From NCBI GenBank assembly GCA_030063045.1, contig JAQSEB010000011.1, positions 1 through 64,000 of the forward strand: 64,000 nucleotides of DNA, given 5' to 3'. Each line of letters begins with the position of its first letter. Positions within the stretch are counted from its first letter, which is position 1. Made by a program: the position numbers and the translations under genes. Positions 1-11,679 of the stretch are shown here, one piece after another. The notes beneath the pieces are model-generated. The model worked only from the letters and a program-made list of their open reading frames with translations, ran no database searches and was not told the origin of the DNA. The DNA comes from Pratylenchus scribneri. Lineage: Eukaryota; Nematoda; Chromadorea; Rhabditida; Pratylenchidae.

Positions 1-195
1 CAAAATATTCAAATTGATACAATTGCTTAATCACTTTAATATCCTTTGATTAAGTATTTTAAAAAATTATTTTTCCATTAAAAAACATTTCTATGCTTAA
101 TTTTCACGAATTTCCCTTGTGAGCAATTAAAAGTTTTGTTTATCAAATTTCAATCTAAAAATATAATATAGATAATTTAAATAAATCGTTATTAA

Positions 196-1316
196 ATGAT
201 CATTCAGATGAACGTTGAACAAATGAATGAACTGCCTATTGTTGAAGAGCATCAAAAGAAGATCGATGATAATCAGAAGAAAATTAATGAAAAATGGAAT
301 AAAATTTATGAGAATCGAAATAAAATTGATGAAATTGAAATGAAAATTGATGAAATGCAGACGAATATTGATGAATTTGTGAGAAAATTGCTGAAAATCA
401 GAAGAAGATTGATAAACAAAATGAACAAATTCTCAACTCTAAACTGAAATTGAATAAAGAATGGGAGAAAATTTTGGAGATGGAATATTATTCGACCGTA
501 TATATAACAAATACGAGGATAATGGAATTAAAAGAGAAGATAGAATTGAGTGTGGGACAAATCAAACTATGGTTTCAAAATCGACGAATAAAGGCACAGG
601 AAATGAAGGTATTCCATTAATGGTCACTATTTTTTTTGCTGAATAAAAATATTTTTAGAGAACAAAACAGTTTTGACTTCTAATAAATCAGTAGCCAGTT
701 TTAGTCCCCACAAACCTTAAACCATTTTGTAGATTACATCGAGACGCTTCGATTGGTATATAATTTGTGATTTGTCATGGTTTACTCCAAAGTTAAAGGG
801 TATTAAGCCGTATAAACCATTTTTCCATTTTTTTGGTTTTAAATCCTTTAATTTTTAGCCAAAAACCAAAATATGACAAATTATATACCAATCGAAGCGT
901 CTCGATTAGATCTACAAAATGGTAAAAGGTTTATGGGGTCTAAAAATGGCTACTGATTTATTAGAAGTCAAAAACTGTTTTTCTTTTCTGCAAAAAAATA
1001 TTTTCCTTCATTAATTAGCAATCATTTATAATATCTTTATTTAGAATAAGCATTGTAATGATCAAGGAAAAAAAGATGCCATTGCTCTGCTCACATCAAC
1101 TTTTGAGCAAAACAAATTGCTGGAGGATAAGTTGGAAGAAAATGAGTTGGAAATATCGAAATTGAAAAAGAAATCGCTGAAATGGAGAATAGCAATTTGC
1201 TTAAGGATGAGAAAATATTGGCTTTGGAATCGAAAATACAGCAAATGGAATGTGATATGGCCGTGAAGCAGATGGATGCAAAATTGGAGACAAAATTTGT
1301 GAAGCAAATCTTCTAG
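196..1316 (+). pseudogene. Homeobox plus coiled-coil gene, two frameshifts
   Basis: Two exons, 196-608 and 1045-1316, are joined by an intron with donor GTATTC and acceptor TTATTTAG. Exon 1 starts with a Lys/Glu/Ile-rich coiled coil. After a one-base shift near 380 it continues in another frame into a homeodomain whose recognition helix (558-608) reads QIKLWFQNRRIKAQEMK, with the invariant Trp, Phe, Asn and Arg. Exon 2 is again coiled coil. It needs one extra A near 1158 to stay open to the TAG at 1314-1316. Homeodomains bind DNA as transcription factors; helix 3 looks Antp/NK-like rather than LIM-homeobox-like. The frameshifts may be real decay or sequencing indels. The 5' end is uncertain because the gene may begin before the window. 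Confidence 0.7.
665..982. mobile_element. Foldback (MITE-like) element in homeobox intron
   Basis: Two long arms are inverted copies of each other. The left arm starts AGTTTTGACTTCTAATAAA and the right arm ends TTTATTAGAAGTCAAAAACT; both also carry a CGAGACGCTTCGATTGGT-type block. There is no coding capacity. Related copies occur near 15370, 18740, 21154, 47773 and 56740, so this is a dispersed family. Confidence 0.8.
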
Positions 1317-1689
1317 AGTAAGCAGATTTTGCTAAAAATGATAAAATATTTTTATAAATTTGGTTAAGCAAAATTTGCTCAACCAAATTTTGTGCATCAA
1401 ATCAATTTTCTTATTAAAATGATCCTATTGGCAAATTTTTGCCATTTATATGTGACCTAATTTGGGTAAATTTTTGATGAAAGTATTTGTGGATTTGTTG
1501 GAAATTGTTAAAAAAATTATCTCCAAAAATGTCTTTACCACAAAATTTAGTTGTTGCAAAATTCAGCTAGTCTTATTAATCCTTTTTTTTCAGAGGATTC
1601 CAATGAGACCAATGTTTGTTTTGAATGAATCTAAATCAAATGAGAAAGGAAGAATAATATGTTGGAAGAAGTTTGAAATTTTTTGATGT

Positions 1690-2630
1690 CTTTAATTTTC
1701 ATAAAATACCGTATAATTTGATTGTTTTGAATATCATATTTTATCAATCAATATTTATCAATTTATCATCATTTCTTATTAATCTATTTTTCTCACATTA
1801 TTAAGTTTTAATTTATGTTCTACAATTACAATTCATCAATTTTATAATAAATACACATGAAAATGTTAATGTTCTTCAATTTAATAATATTAAGTTTTAA
1901 TTTATGTTCTACAATTACAATTCATCAATTTTATAATAAATACACATGAAAATGTTAATGTTCTTCAACTTAATAATTCATTCGGAATTTTTTCAATTTT
2001 ATGATTTTACTTTTAAAAATGCTTTCGAATAAATGATAAAGAATATTATCCTCCATAATATACCAATAATTTATTTAAAATTATAATCAAAACGCCGCTA
2101 TATTTTGATGCAATGTTTTTTTAAAGTTTTTTATGAAAAATTCAAAATTTCATGGAAATTTGAATAATTATTTCGAAACTCTATTATATCCGCGAATAAT
2201 ACAAACTACAAATTCAAATTCAGAATCTGCAAATTATGAATGAATAGATTTAGCCATTTTTAAGCATTCAAAAATGCCAATTTTTGAGATGAATATTTTC
2301 ACCAAACTAAGTTATAAATCCTATTTTCTTTATTATTTGTGTTTGTTATTTTAATATTAATTTATGGACGATGATTTAAATTTTATCCGGTTTAAAAATT
2401 ATGAAAATTAAATGAATTGTTTAAACAAAGAGAGCATTTATTATGATTATAAATTAAAGAATAATTATTAAATGGATTTTAGAAAAGTTAAGAGAAATAA
2501 ATTAATTAAAATGTTCAATGAAAATTAAAGACGAATAAATTTAAGTGAATTGATAAAATTGATTGTTGTGAAATTTTGGAAAGAAATTATCATTTAAAAT
2601 GCCATGCAAAATGTTGATTTTATAATAAAT
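1690..2630. repeat. AT-rich intergenic stretch with a 90-bp tandem duplication
   Basis: The segment at about 1801-1881 is repeated almost exactly 90 bp further on, at about 1891-1970; both copies begin TTAAGTTTTAATTTATG. I see nothing gene-like in the rest of this gap, which lies between the homeobox fragment and the 3' end of the minus-strand LIM gene. Confidence 0.75.
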
Positions 2631-2754
2631 TAATTAATAAACCCTCATTATTAACCAAATGGTAGTATTCAAATAATCATCGAAATTAGGGGCACCAAAC
2701 CAAATTTCACTTCCGTTATCCGCACATATTCTTCTCCTTTTCTTGTCCTTCTCA

Positions 2755-5700
2755 TCAATCAATTTGCCATTTGCAGCCATAGAAAGCATTCTTGGTCCCG
2801 GTATTGTTCACTTTTGTAGCATTGGCCGATTGAGTTGGCTAGAAAATTAATTATTTTTAATAAAAAAGTCAAAATTATGTTCATAGAATTTGAAATTTTG
2901 CGAAAATTTATTAATTCTAAATTATTTACTTTTTCTTGGAGCTAATTAGGAGTGTTTAATTAATAATGGGGTCAAGCCAGGGTGACCCAATTGCCATATT
3001 TATATGGCATTTGCCATATTTTGCCATATTTTTGAGAACTTGGCAAATTGGACAAATTTTCTCTTTGTGAGGCCATTTTTAGCTGAAATTTTTCGCTGCA
3101 CGGCCATTTTTAGCTGAAATTTTTCGCTGCGCGGCTATTTTTGGCTTAAATTTTTCGCTGCGCGGCCATTTTTGGGTTTAATTTTTCGCTTCGCGGCTAA
3201 TTCAGACTAAAAAATTTCCCCTTCGCTGTCATTTTTGCGAATTAAAACTTGTTAAAGAAAGTGAAAAAAATTAAAGAATTAATGTTTTTAAAAGTATTTA
3301 TATCAAATTTTAAGCTTTTAGAAAATGCCATATTTTTTGCCATATTTTTCCATATTTTTAAGAGCTTATGCCATATTTTTGATCAGGTGAATGGGTCACC
3401 CTGGGTCAAGCACAATTCGTATACTCTCGATTCGTATACCCCCAGTTCGTATACCCCCTTTTCGTATACTTCCAGAGTTCGTATACTGGGCCGGTTCGTA
3501 TACTGGGACAGTTCGTATACTCCCAGCAGTTCGTATACTCACGATTCGTATACAAAGGAAAAAGCATTTTAAGATTCAGAATAATGATTTTTCGAGTTTA
3601 AAAATAAAAAATTTGAAAATGAATTCGATATTTAAAGCCAGTTTGAAATTTTAGAGAAATAAGTTTTCAATTTTCCTTTGTATACGAATTGTGAGTATAC
3701 GAATTGACCCAGTATACGAAGTGGGAGTATACGAACTAAGAGTATACGAATTGGCCCAGTATACGAAAAGGGGGTATACGAACTGGGGGTATACGAATTG
3801 AGAGTATACGAATTGTGTTGACACCGCATCATTAATAATGAATCCATCCTCAATTTAGTCCAATGTTTGCATTTTTAACTGAATATGGCTTATGTATTTT
3901 TAACAAATAGACAAATTTTGATTAAATTCAGGTTATATTCAAATATACCATATAAAATTAAGCAAGACATTCTTTGAGATTTTTTTAAAATTTTAATGGA
4001 CTTAAATTTTAGAAATTCTAATAATTTTTTCATATATAATTTTCTAGAAATTTTTAATAAAATTATAAAATTTTTATTTAATAGTCTTTTATATTGTAAA
4101 TTCCAATAGCTCGCAATAATAATAAATAAATTTTATTATCAGTTAAACCTAATTCTACTGAATTAAGTTTAATAATTGATTTGTATTTTAATATAATTGA
4201 TGGTAAATTTTATTACCTTCTTTTGGATGACCAAATCCATGTAGTCCTTTTTGCAAAGAATTCGGGGAACCATTTTGCCAAGTGGGCGATTATGACGTTG
4301 AATTTTGGAATCCTGGCTGAATTCTTCACCAGTGAGCAATTGACGATGGCAATGATCGCATTCGAAGCAGCCAACATGATACTGAAGATCGCCAATTTGA
4401 CGGGCCCAATCAGTTTGCCTGTGAAAAATGTTTTTTGAAAATAAATTATGAATAAAAAGTGAAAGAGGAAAAATTGTTGATTTTTTTTAAATATTTGGTT
4501 CAATTTTTACTTTTTGATTAGTATTTTTAAAAATTAATTTTCCATCTTCTTATCATGCCGAAAATTTATATTGGAGTATTTTAAATAAAATAATTAATAA
4601 ATTATATTTCTATTATTATTAAAATCCAATTTTCCTAAAATTAGAAAATGAAGCGAATTAATGTAAAATTATAATTTAATTGATTATCAAAAATTAAATT
4701 TTTTGCAATTTAAAATTTGGTAATTTTAACTCACAAAAATCCTTGCTCACAGCCGGCACAATATCCAAACACACTGAAAAATAATATTTAAAAATTTTAT
4801 TTTTCTTCAAAAACTTACTTTGGATATGCCTTCTTCTGTTCCGTTTTGTTGACATTCTCAGCAGAATTTGGTGCTTTTGTTGATTTGGTATTGAAAGAAT
4901 TAGTCGAATCGAAGGGTGGAAGCTAAATAATAATCAAAATTTGTGAAAAAATTTTAATTTTATAAAATAACCAACCAATTGTTGGCCATCCCACATTTTC
5001 AAATTGGCAAAATCCTTAATAGTTGATTGTTGTTCAAGTGCCATTTTTTCCTTAAATTCGGCAATTTCATTTTCCAATGCGCCGATTTTTCCTTCCTGTT
5101 CTGCCAATTTCTGATCTTTCTGGCCAATTTCCTTCTTAAACCCATCAATTTCCTCTTCCAATGCACAGATTTCCTCATCCTTTTCTGCCAATTTTTCATT
5201 CTTTTGGTCAATTTTTTCTTCCAATAATTCAATTTTTGCTTCCTTCTCTTCCAATTTCCGCTTCAAATACGAATTTTCCTCATTCAGTGTGCAAATTTCA
5301 CCATAATTCTCTTCTAATTGTTCATCCTTTTGGTCAATTTTTTCTTCCAATTTGGCCATTTCTTCCTCCATTTTTGCCAACTTTTCTTCTTCGTCTTCTT
5401 TCTTTTTTTGAGTTGGAAAATGCATTGCTTCATCCGATTTCTCCCTAAAAAAGACCATTTTTATCATTTAATATCATTTTTCAATTTAATTTACATTCTG
5501 GCCAATTCATTCTTCTTAATGTCGAGCAAATATTGGAGTTCCTGGAAATTAGATTATTTTAAGGAAACAATATAATAAATTTAAGGGTTTTGAAAATTGA
5601 TTTCTAAAAAACGAAAAATTTTGAAAATTTTTTTGAGGAATTTAAGCTGTAACCAAAAAAAGAAATTAAAATTTAAGGAATATTTTTCGAACCCGAGAGT

Positions 5701-7123
5701 TTAAAAAAATTTTTTTTTGATAAAAAATAATTTTATGTTGGATGGATTCAAATTTCTGAGCTGTGGACTATGAACTCAAAAAAATTTTATAGGGAAAAGG
5801 GAATAAAATGAAAATATAAAAAATTATTAAAAAAAAAATAACATAATTATCCGTTCTAATTTTGTTTCTGTTTTTTAATTGAAATTATCCAAAAAAACAT
5901 ACCTCTGGTTTAAGATTTGTTGCGCGTTGAAGAGCGGCCTCAACAGAGCTCTGATGCTTTTTGGGCATCATCGGAATTGCATGCTCAAACATTCTGCTCA
6001 ATCGTTTCGACATTTCCTTGTACTTTACCATTTCCATTAGTTCAGTTTCATATGACTGGAAAAAAAAATAATTTTATTTTTAATTTCAATAAAATCAATT
6101 AAAAATAATTATTTCCAATTTTTCAGAAGGAAAATTTTCATATAAATTTTCAAAAAATATATTTTAAAAAGTAGATGGAATAACCGAACAAAAATGATAT
6201 ATGTACTTAAATTTGCTAAAAATGAATTTTTCTAAAATATTTTGTCCAAAAAGATTAATGATAGTTTTTAATTTTAATTAAATTTTTGGCCAATTCCCTT
6301 ATGATGAAATTTTACATTTACCACTTTCATTCATTACCTTCAATTGATGGCATCCTTCTTCTTTTAGCATTTCTAATTGGCCTATTTCATTTTGTTGTTC
6401 CACTTCCTTTATTTCTTCTAACTTTTGTTCATCATCTTTTCCATCTTTCTTCCCTTGCTTCTGATTCTCTTGAGCCAATTTTTGAAATTGATCATTCATC
6501 TGAAAATGAAAAATAGTTTTATTTTATCGAATTTTTAATAATTATGATTTAATTAATGGCTTTTAGCATGAATTAGAAGAATAAGAAATTTAGTAGAAAA
6601 ATAATTTCAGAAAATTTAATTTTTTTCATCAGAACGCCGGTAAATTTGATAAAAGCTAATAAGGGAAAATATTAGATGGAGTAATGAATTTTTATTGGAT
6701 TATTGTTGAATTTCGGTTTTGAATTTCGAACTTCATTAATCATTACATATTGTATTTTAAATTTTTCATTAAAATAAATAATTTACATATTTCTCCAAAC
6801 GATCAATTTTTCCATCCAATTTGTTGACAATTTCATCGGAATTAATGTTGCTTGCCAATTTCATAGACTCAATTTCCTTCTTCATTTTTACCAATTCAGT
6901 CTGCAAATTAAATTTATTTTAAAATTATTTTCAAAATATTCACCTTCATCTTTTCAATTTCCCCATCGGTTCCATCATTCTCGGTAGCCACAAATTCGCC
7001 GAATGCAAAATTGGAATTGGCCACAAAGTCCTCATCAAGTCCAAAATCGGCCAAATTCAATTGGTCCAAATCGCTGCAAATCGACGATCCTTCACTTTCT
7101 ACTGTTTGTTGCTTATTTTCCAT
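2755..7123 (-). CDS. Coiled-coil protein with one C-terminal LIM domain
   Basis: Ten exons keep phase throughout: 7123-6944, 6900-6787, 6499-6338, 6055-5903, 5541-5495, 5444-4976, 4922-4819, 4773-4735, 4418-4217 and 2838-2755 (TGA), giving 517 residues. Residues 1-60 are acidic. Roughly 220-365 form a long heptad coiled coil with repeated EEKIDQK units. A LIM domain (a double zinc finger for protein binding) spans about 415-482, with ligands C415, C418, H437, C440 and C443, C446, C478, D481. Its TDWARQ...GCFECDHCHRQLLTGEEF text resembles LIM2 of the LHX6/8 (C. elegans LIM-4) class, but the second finger has an insertion. No LIM1 and no homeodomain follow. The last intron (4216-2839) carries two mobile elements. 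The final 27-residue exon is the least certain. Confidence 0.75.
2978..3403. mobile_element. hAT-type MITE with perfect 8-bp target duplication
   Basis: Perfect 12-bp terminal inverted repeats, CAGGGTGACCCA and TGGGTCACCCTG, bound a 426-bp non-coding element. It is flanked on both sides by GGTCAAGC (2970-2977 and 3404-3411), an 8-bp duplication as expected of hAT transposases. Inside, three to four copies of a roughly 45-bp unit containing GAAATTTTTCGCTGCGCGGC lie at 3070-3240, along with repeated GCCATATTTT words. Confidence 0.85.
3411..3817. mobile_element. Foldback built from nine plus nine TTCGTATAC repeats
   Basis: The left arm (3411-3555) holds nine copies of TTCGTATAC separated by short variable spacers. 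The right arm (3678-3817) holds nine copies of the complement GTATACGAA in mirror order, so the arms can fold into a long stem around a 120-bp AT-rich loop. The element abuts the hAT-type MITE's right target duplication. No coding capacity. Confidence 0.85.
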
Positions 7124-8014
7124 TGAAATTGGCAAAATTGTTGTTGGATGATTAGCAAATTTGTTGATAGGAAAATCAAAATTTATTAAGCTATTAAAAA
7201 GAATTTATAAAATTTATTTAATTTTAATTAATGTGGGTGAGAGATTTTGGTAATTTCGTTGGAATTTTAGTCCACCAATTGCCCTAGTTTTACTTTCATA
7301 AATGGTTGAATAGGAAATGAGGAAGAATTTTGAGAATATTTGGAAAGTTGGGAAATGAATGGCAAAAATGCAAATATAAGGCAATTTATAGGGGCAAAAT
7401 AAAATTTCGGATTGACCTGCTGATTGGCATTATTCATAATGAATATTGTCCGAAAATGCCATTCAAATTTAAAATATGCCACAATTATGCACAGAATCAA
7501 CAAATATTCAATCCTTCATTGCATCGATAAATTGCCCCAAGTTAATTTCCCAGACATTCATTCCATCAAAAAATAATAATCCCCTCCTTTCTATTTATTT
7601 ATTGGACTCACTTTTTGAATGAATGTGCGCCGCATTTTTCCCCGAGGCATTTTTCTCATTCTTTTATGGTGTATCGTATCGACTATCGAGTATGGAGTAT
7701 GGACTCATTAGTTTCCTTCAACTTCAAATTTCAAATTTATCCTCAATCCAAATCAGAATCAGAGTCAATCAGACATTCAAAAATTCAAATTTTAGCATAA
7801 ATTTTGCAGATAAAGTAAATTCTTAGAGACTAGAAAAAATGAAATTTGTAAAAAGGTCATTTATTGTCGAATAAAAAATATAAAGAATGAATTGGAAAGG
7901 GAAATAGTTATCATCATTTTATCATTATCGCATTTAAAATATTAAAATGTTCTCCTCTTTAACCATATTCATTTATGCCATTATCCTTCATCATCTTCTT
8001 TTTATCCATCAAAC
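7124..8014. other. Intergenic stretch upstream of the LIM gene
   Basis: AT-rich sequence between the LIM gene start and the 3' end of the LU-like gene, both on the minus strand. It should hold the LIM-gene promoter. Short open frames here lack splice context and look like chance. I see no repeat. Confidence 0.5.
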
Positions 8015-9096
8015 TCAATCATCCCCGATCATCATCAGCAAATTTTGCGGCACAAACAAATGGCCAAGGATGCCACAAATTGGAATCATGGCCAAAGCCA
8101 GCATCATAATTCCTCCATCAATTGACATTTTTTTGTGGCCCAATGCCGCATTGCAATAGTCCGAATCGCATATTTGGCAATCACAGCCAGCCAATTTTTA
8201 TTTTCACAAATATCACGTTGGGCACAACCACGCACTTCTATATAAGAATAAAAATATGATATTACAAAAATTCTCAATTTTTTCTATTTTTCCAAAATTT
8301 TCCAAATTTTATGAAGATGTTATAATTTTAATATAATAAGCTTGTCTAATACTAAATTAATCTTACAGAAAATATTTTAAATTGTTTAAAAATCAAAATA
8401 GATAACAGATTCTCATATTAATTAGTATCTAAAAAATACCCAAATATTTAAATTATGGAAGTCTACTATTTAACCCAAAAAAGAATTAATTTATCCAAAT
8501 CTTTCATGTCAAAAAAATGTTATTTTTGAGGCCAGCCAAATCAAACTTTTTTAAGATTCTCTAATCTTGTCTTGAGTCCATAATTACATCCTGCTCTGAA
8601 CCTAACCCTGAGCCCTAATACCAAGCTATGGCCAAGTTATATTACCTCAAAAATTAATATTTTACAAAATGAAAAAATTTGGGTAAATTTGTGTTTTTTT
8701 TGGATAATTAATATTTTCTCTTTAAATAAATAAATTATTAAAAAAATTAATTTATTTGAAAAATTTTGAATTTGTTTATCCAAAAACCAACCATCGTCTT
8801 TTTCCATCTCCTTCATGTGGTAAACCTCCTCCATTTGATCGCCATTGATATGCAGCTCTCCCCACAGGTATTACAACAACTCCCGCGCGAATGCGGCCAT
8901 CATTAATTGGGCATTTTTTGATTTTCACACAAACATTTTCCGGATTCTTGCATTTGCCATTGTCCCAAAAGTCCCAGCCAGATTTTTGATGGAAACAGTG
9001 AAGTGCCGTTGATGTGGAATTCGTAGTTGGGATGGCAAAAACAGTTGAGGCCAGAAACATCAGCCCAATGGCGATTGCCAAAATGCTGCAGTGCAT
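8015..9096 (-). pseudogene. Secreted Ly6/LU-like (GPI-type) protein, one frameshift
   Basis: Exon 1 (9096-8826) begins with a clear signal peptide, MHCSILAIAIGLMFLASTVFA, then cysteine-rich text (HCFHQKSGWDF...CKNPENVCVKIKKC). It joins in phase to exon 2 (8237-8015), which reads GCAQRDICENKN and then, only after adding one A to the run near 8192, GCDCQICDSDYCNAA. The CxxCDxDYCN ending is typical of LU/Ly6 three-finger and nematode ET-module proteins. A C-terminal hydrophobic stretch (GGIMMLALAMIPICGILGHL) would suit a GPI anchor. These are usually extracellular membrane-tethered proteins; no ligand can be inferred. With the frameshift taken literally it is a pseudogene; a one-base homopolymer error is equally possible. 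Confidence 0.6.
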
Positions 9097-10001
9097 TGCA
9101 GAAATTTTCAGCAAAATTTGTTGTTTTGGATTTAATTGCAGAATTTAAAAAAATATTAATTTGATTGGAAAGAAAAAGTAAAAATTTGTAATTATAATTA
9201 GCAATTGAGAAAAATTGGATGAGAATTGGGGAGTAATTCTATTTTATAAATTTAACTAATCTTTTCCTGGATTCTGGATTTGCTCAAAAATAAATATTTA
9301 ATAATAATCAAAGTGATAATTTGCTAACCGTAATGGTAAATAATGAATTCAAATTTGACCGCCCAAGTGCATTTGGATGATAAGTATTGGAATTGGAAAG
9401 GAAAATAAAATAATTTTTATTGGTAGGACACCAAGTGATTACTATGCTCTGTGATGGTCAACCAAATGACCAACAAAATGATGGTCGAGAGGGGAAACCA
9501 ACTGTTGGGAAATTATTCAAAAAATTGATAATTGAATGAAAACTGAAATGATTTGAGCAATTAGGAAATATAGATTAATTTTTAAACCTATAAAAAGTTT
9601 CATTGGCAAAAATGAAATTTTAATTTTGTAAATGAAATTAAAATACCAACAGTATTTGAATTTTTACACAAACATAAGCATAAATCAGATTATATCTCCA
9701 AAAATTCAGCGACTTATTTGAATTTGCCTTTGTCCAAAATCGGCCAATTTTCATTTTTTGGCCATAACTTTAAAATTGCTTATTAATTTACCAATTAGCA
9801 AACCTAAATTAGCCAAAAATCTCAGAATATGATAAAAATTAATTAAATAAAAATGCTTTTGTGTAATTTATTTTATTGTATTTCTAAATAATTGATTAAT
9901 AATTATGCTCATCATAAATGTTATGCTAAAATGCATTCAAATTATATTTCTCATCAATTCTTTAATTCAAGTCATCAAATTCATGCCCAATTTCAATTCC
10001 A
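9097..10001. other. Intergenic stretch between LU-like gene and GST
   Basis: AT-rich. I see no protein-like frame, RNA gene or repeat. It should contain the upstream region of the LU-like gene and the 3' end of the GST gene. Confidence 0.5.
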
Positions 10002-11679
10002 TTACCAGCCGGGATCAGTTCTCTTCACGACGTATTCCTTAAGTTCGGGAAGAGAATTTACGCGGTTAATGAATTCAATTAATTCCGGGAATTTGTTGAC
10101 CGCTTCCAGCTCCGATTTGCGCAATGTGTCCAAATATTCGATAACCTTAGTAAAAAATGGCCAATGAAATTAATTGATGCAATAAGTGAGAAATTACCAC
10201 AAAATCAGCAATGCTTAATCCGGAAGGAAGAAGAAAACCAGAGCCAGATTCTTTCAACAATTTCACATAAAGTGAAAAGAAATTATCGGCATTTGTGCGA
10301 AATTCTTCAGTCAGTTTTTCCTTAATTTTTTTTAAATTATTAAAGTATTTAATTTTTTATGACAATAAATTGAGAGGAAATTGACTAAAAATTGAATGCA
10401 AAAAAAATTTTAATTTTGGCTAATTTAATTGAAAATGGCAATTTTAATTAATTATTTTGACTTTTTTTTGAATTCAAATTAGAAAATTGATAAAATATCG
10501 TTTTTCTTGAAAGAAATGCTTATAATTTTTCCTATTTAAGTAAATTCAATAAGAACAGATTAAAGTGGGATTTCCACTTGACGACGGATAATATCACGTT
10601 AAAATTTTATAAAATTGGAATTTTTCACCAATATTTATTTCCACAATTCTGGTTTTTTTCTCTATTTTATTTTATTTGTTGCTGAATCCCTCATTTATTT
10701 AATCCTTTTTTAATAAATAATAAGCCCAATTATAATATCCCAAAATTACTCACCAAATCGCCCTCTTTGTATCCTCTTTTCACGAAAATATACGGCATTA
10801 TTGCGTTTTGAACATCCTTTTGGAAATCGATGATTTCATTCATTTTGGCCTTCTCCCATTCATCTTTTCCGCAAAGACCTTTCAAAAATAAAATTATTTT
10901 AAAAATTACAAAAAATTATTACCACATTTTTCCCCTAAATAGCGCAAAATTGCAGCACTTTGGGACAATTGTTTTCCATCAAATTCGAGTACAGGAAGTT
11001 TGCCATAGAAAAATTCTGAATAAATTCGATGTTATGTTAATTTTAGAATTATTTTGAGAAAAAGTGGCAAATTTTTTGGTAAGAGAAAGGCTAAATCTAC
11101 TTAATTTATGATAAACAGTAAAAATAAAAGGTCAACCAAATTTTTCGTAAAAGCAAATAATTATGTGAATTTTTGGATCTTTTGATGAAAATTTTTTTAT
11201 ATCAAAATGTTTAAATCATTTTTAACAAATTTTCCCATTTAAACAATTTATCTTTAATGTATTCTAATATCAAAATGATTGAACTAAAATATAATTGGCT
11301 CATAAAATTATGGCCAAAAATAATGAAATTTACTCGATTTTTTTTGTAATAACTTTTTATCAATTTTCAATCAATCCTCTAATTGTTTTGGAAATTCACA
11401 AAAATCAGAGCTGTAAAAATGGACCAAATTTGGCTAATAAGTTAATGCTAATCTCATTTTATTAATAATTTTATAATTAATTTTATTTTCTTAAAAATAT
11501 TTTTCTCTATCCGATTAAATTTTCTGATTCTGACTTGATTTTTCCTGTTCCGTCCATTTGGCCCAATCTAAATGGCTGAAACGAATATCTTCAAATGGTT
11601 GTTTTGTGTAGATGAACAACAGCCGAATTGCTTCGGCAATGCCGCGTCCATCAAAATAATAAAGTTTATATTGGACCAT
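10002..11679 (-). CDS. Glutathione S-transferase, sigma-like
   Basis: Five exons keep phase: 11679-11535, 11015-10923, 10878-10754, 10320-10198 and 10145-10002 (TAA), 209 residues, the normal length for the family. The N-terminal thioredoxin-like half starts [19 protein letters not shown], with the catalytic Tyr at about position 7-8. It contains the glutathione-site text [20 protein letters not shown]. The helical C-terminal half contains [10 protein letters not shown], the conserved folding-motif region. The enzyme joins glutathione to electrophiles in the cytosol; sigma-type GSTs are the expanded nematode class and some have prostaglandin-D-synthase activity. The exon 1 donor is a weak GTCAGA, but it is the only phase that restores the family alignment. 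Confidence 0.9.

Noticed and set aside
2634..2838. Longer C-terminal exon for the LIM protein, up to 2634
   Set aside because: An in-frame TGA at 2755-2757 ends the phase-consistent frame; reading further requires skipping it.
4999..5575. Other-frame and opposite-strand ORFs over the coiled-coil exon
   Set aside because: They are shadows of the Lys/Glu-rich coding strand; only one frame keeps phase with the flanking exons.
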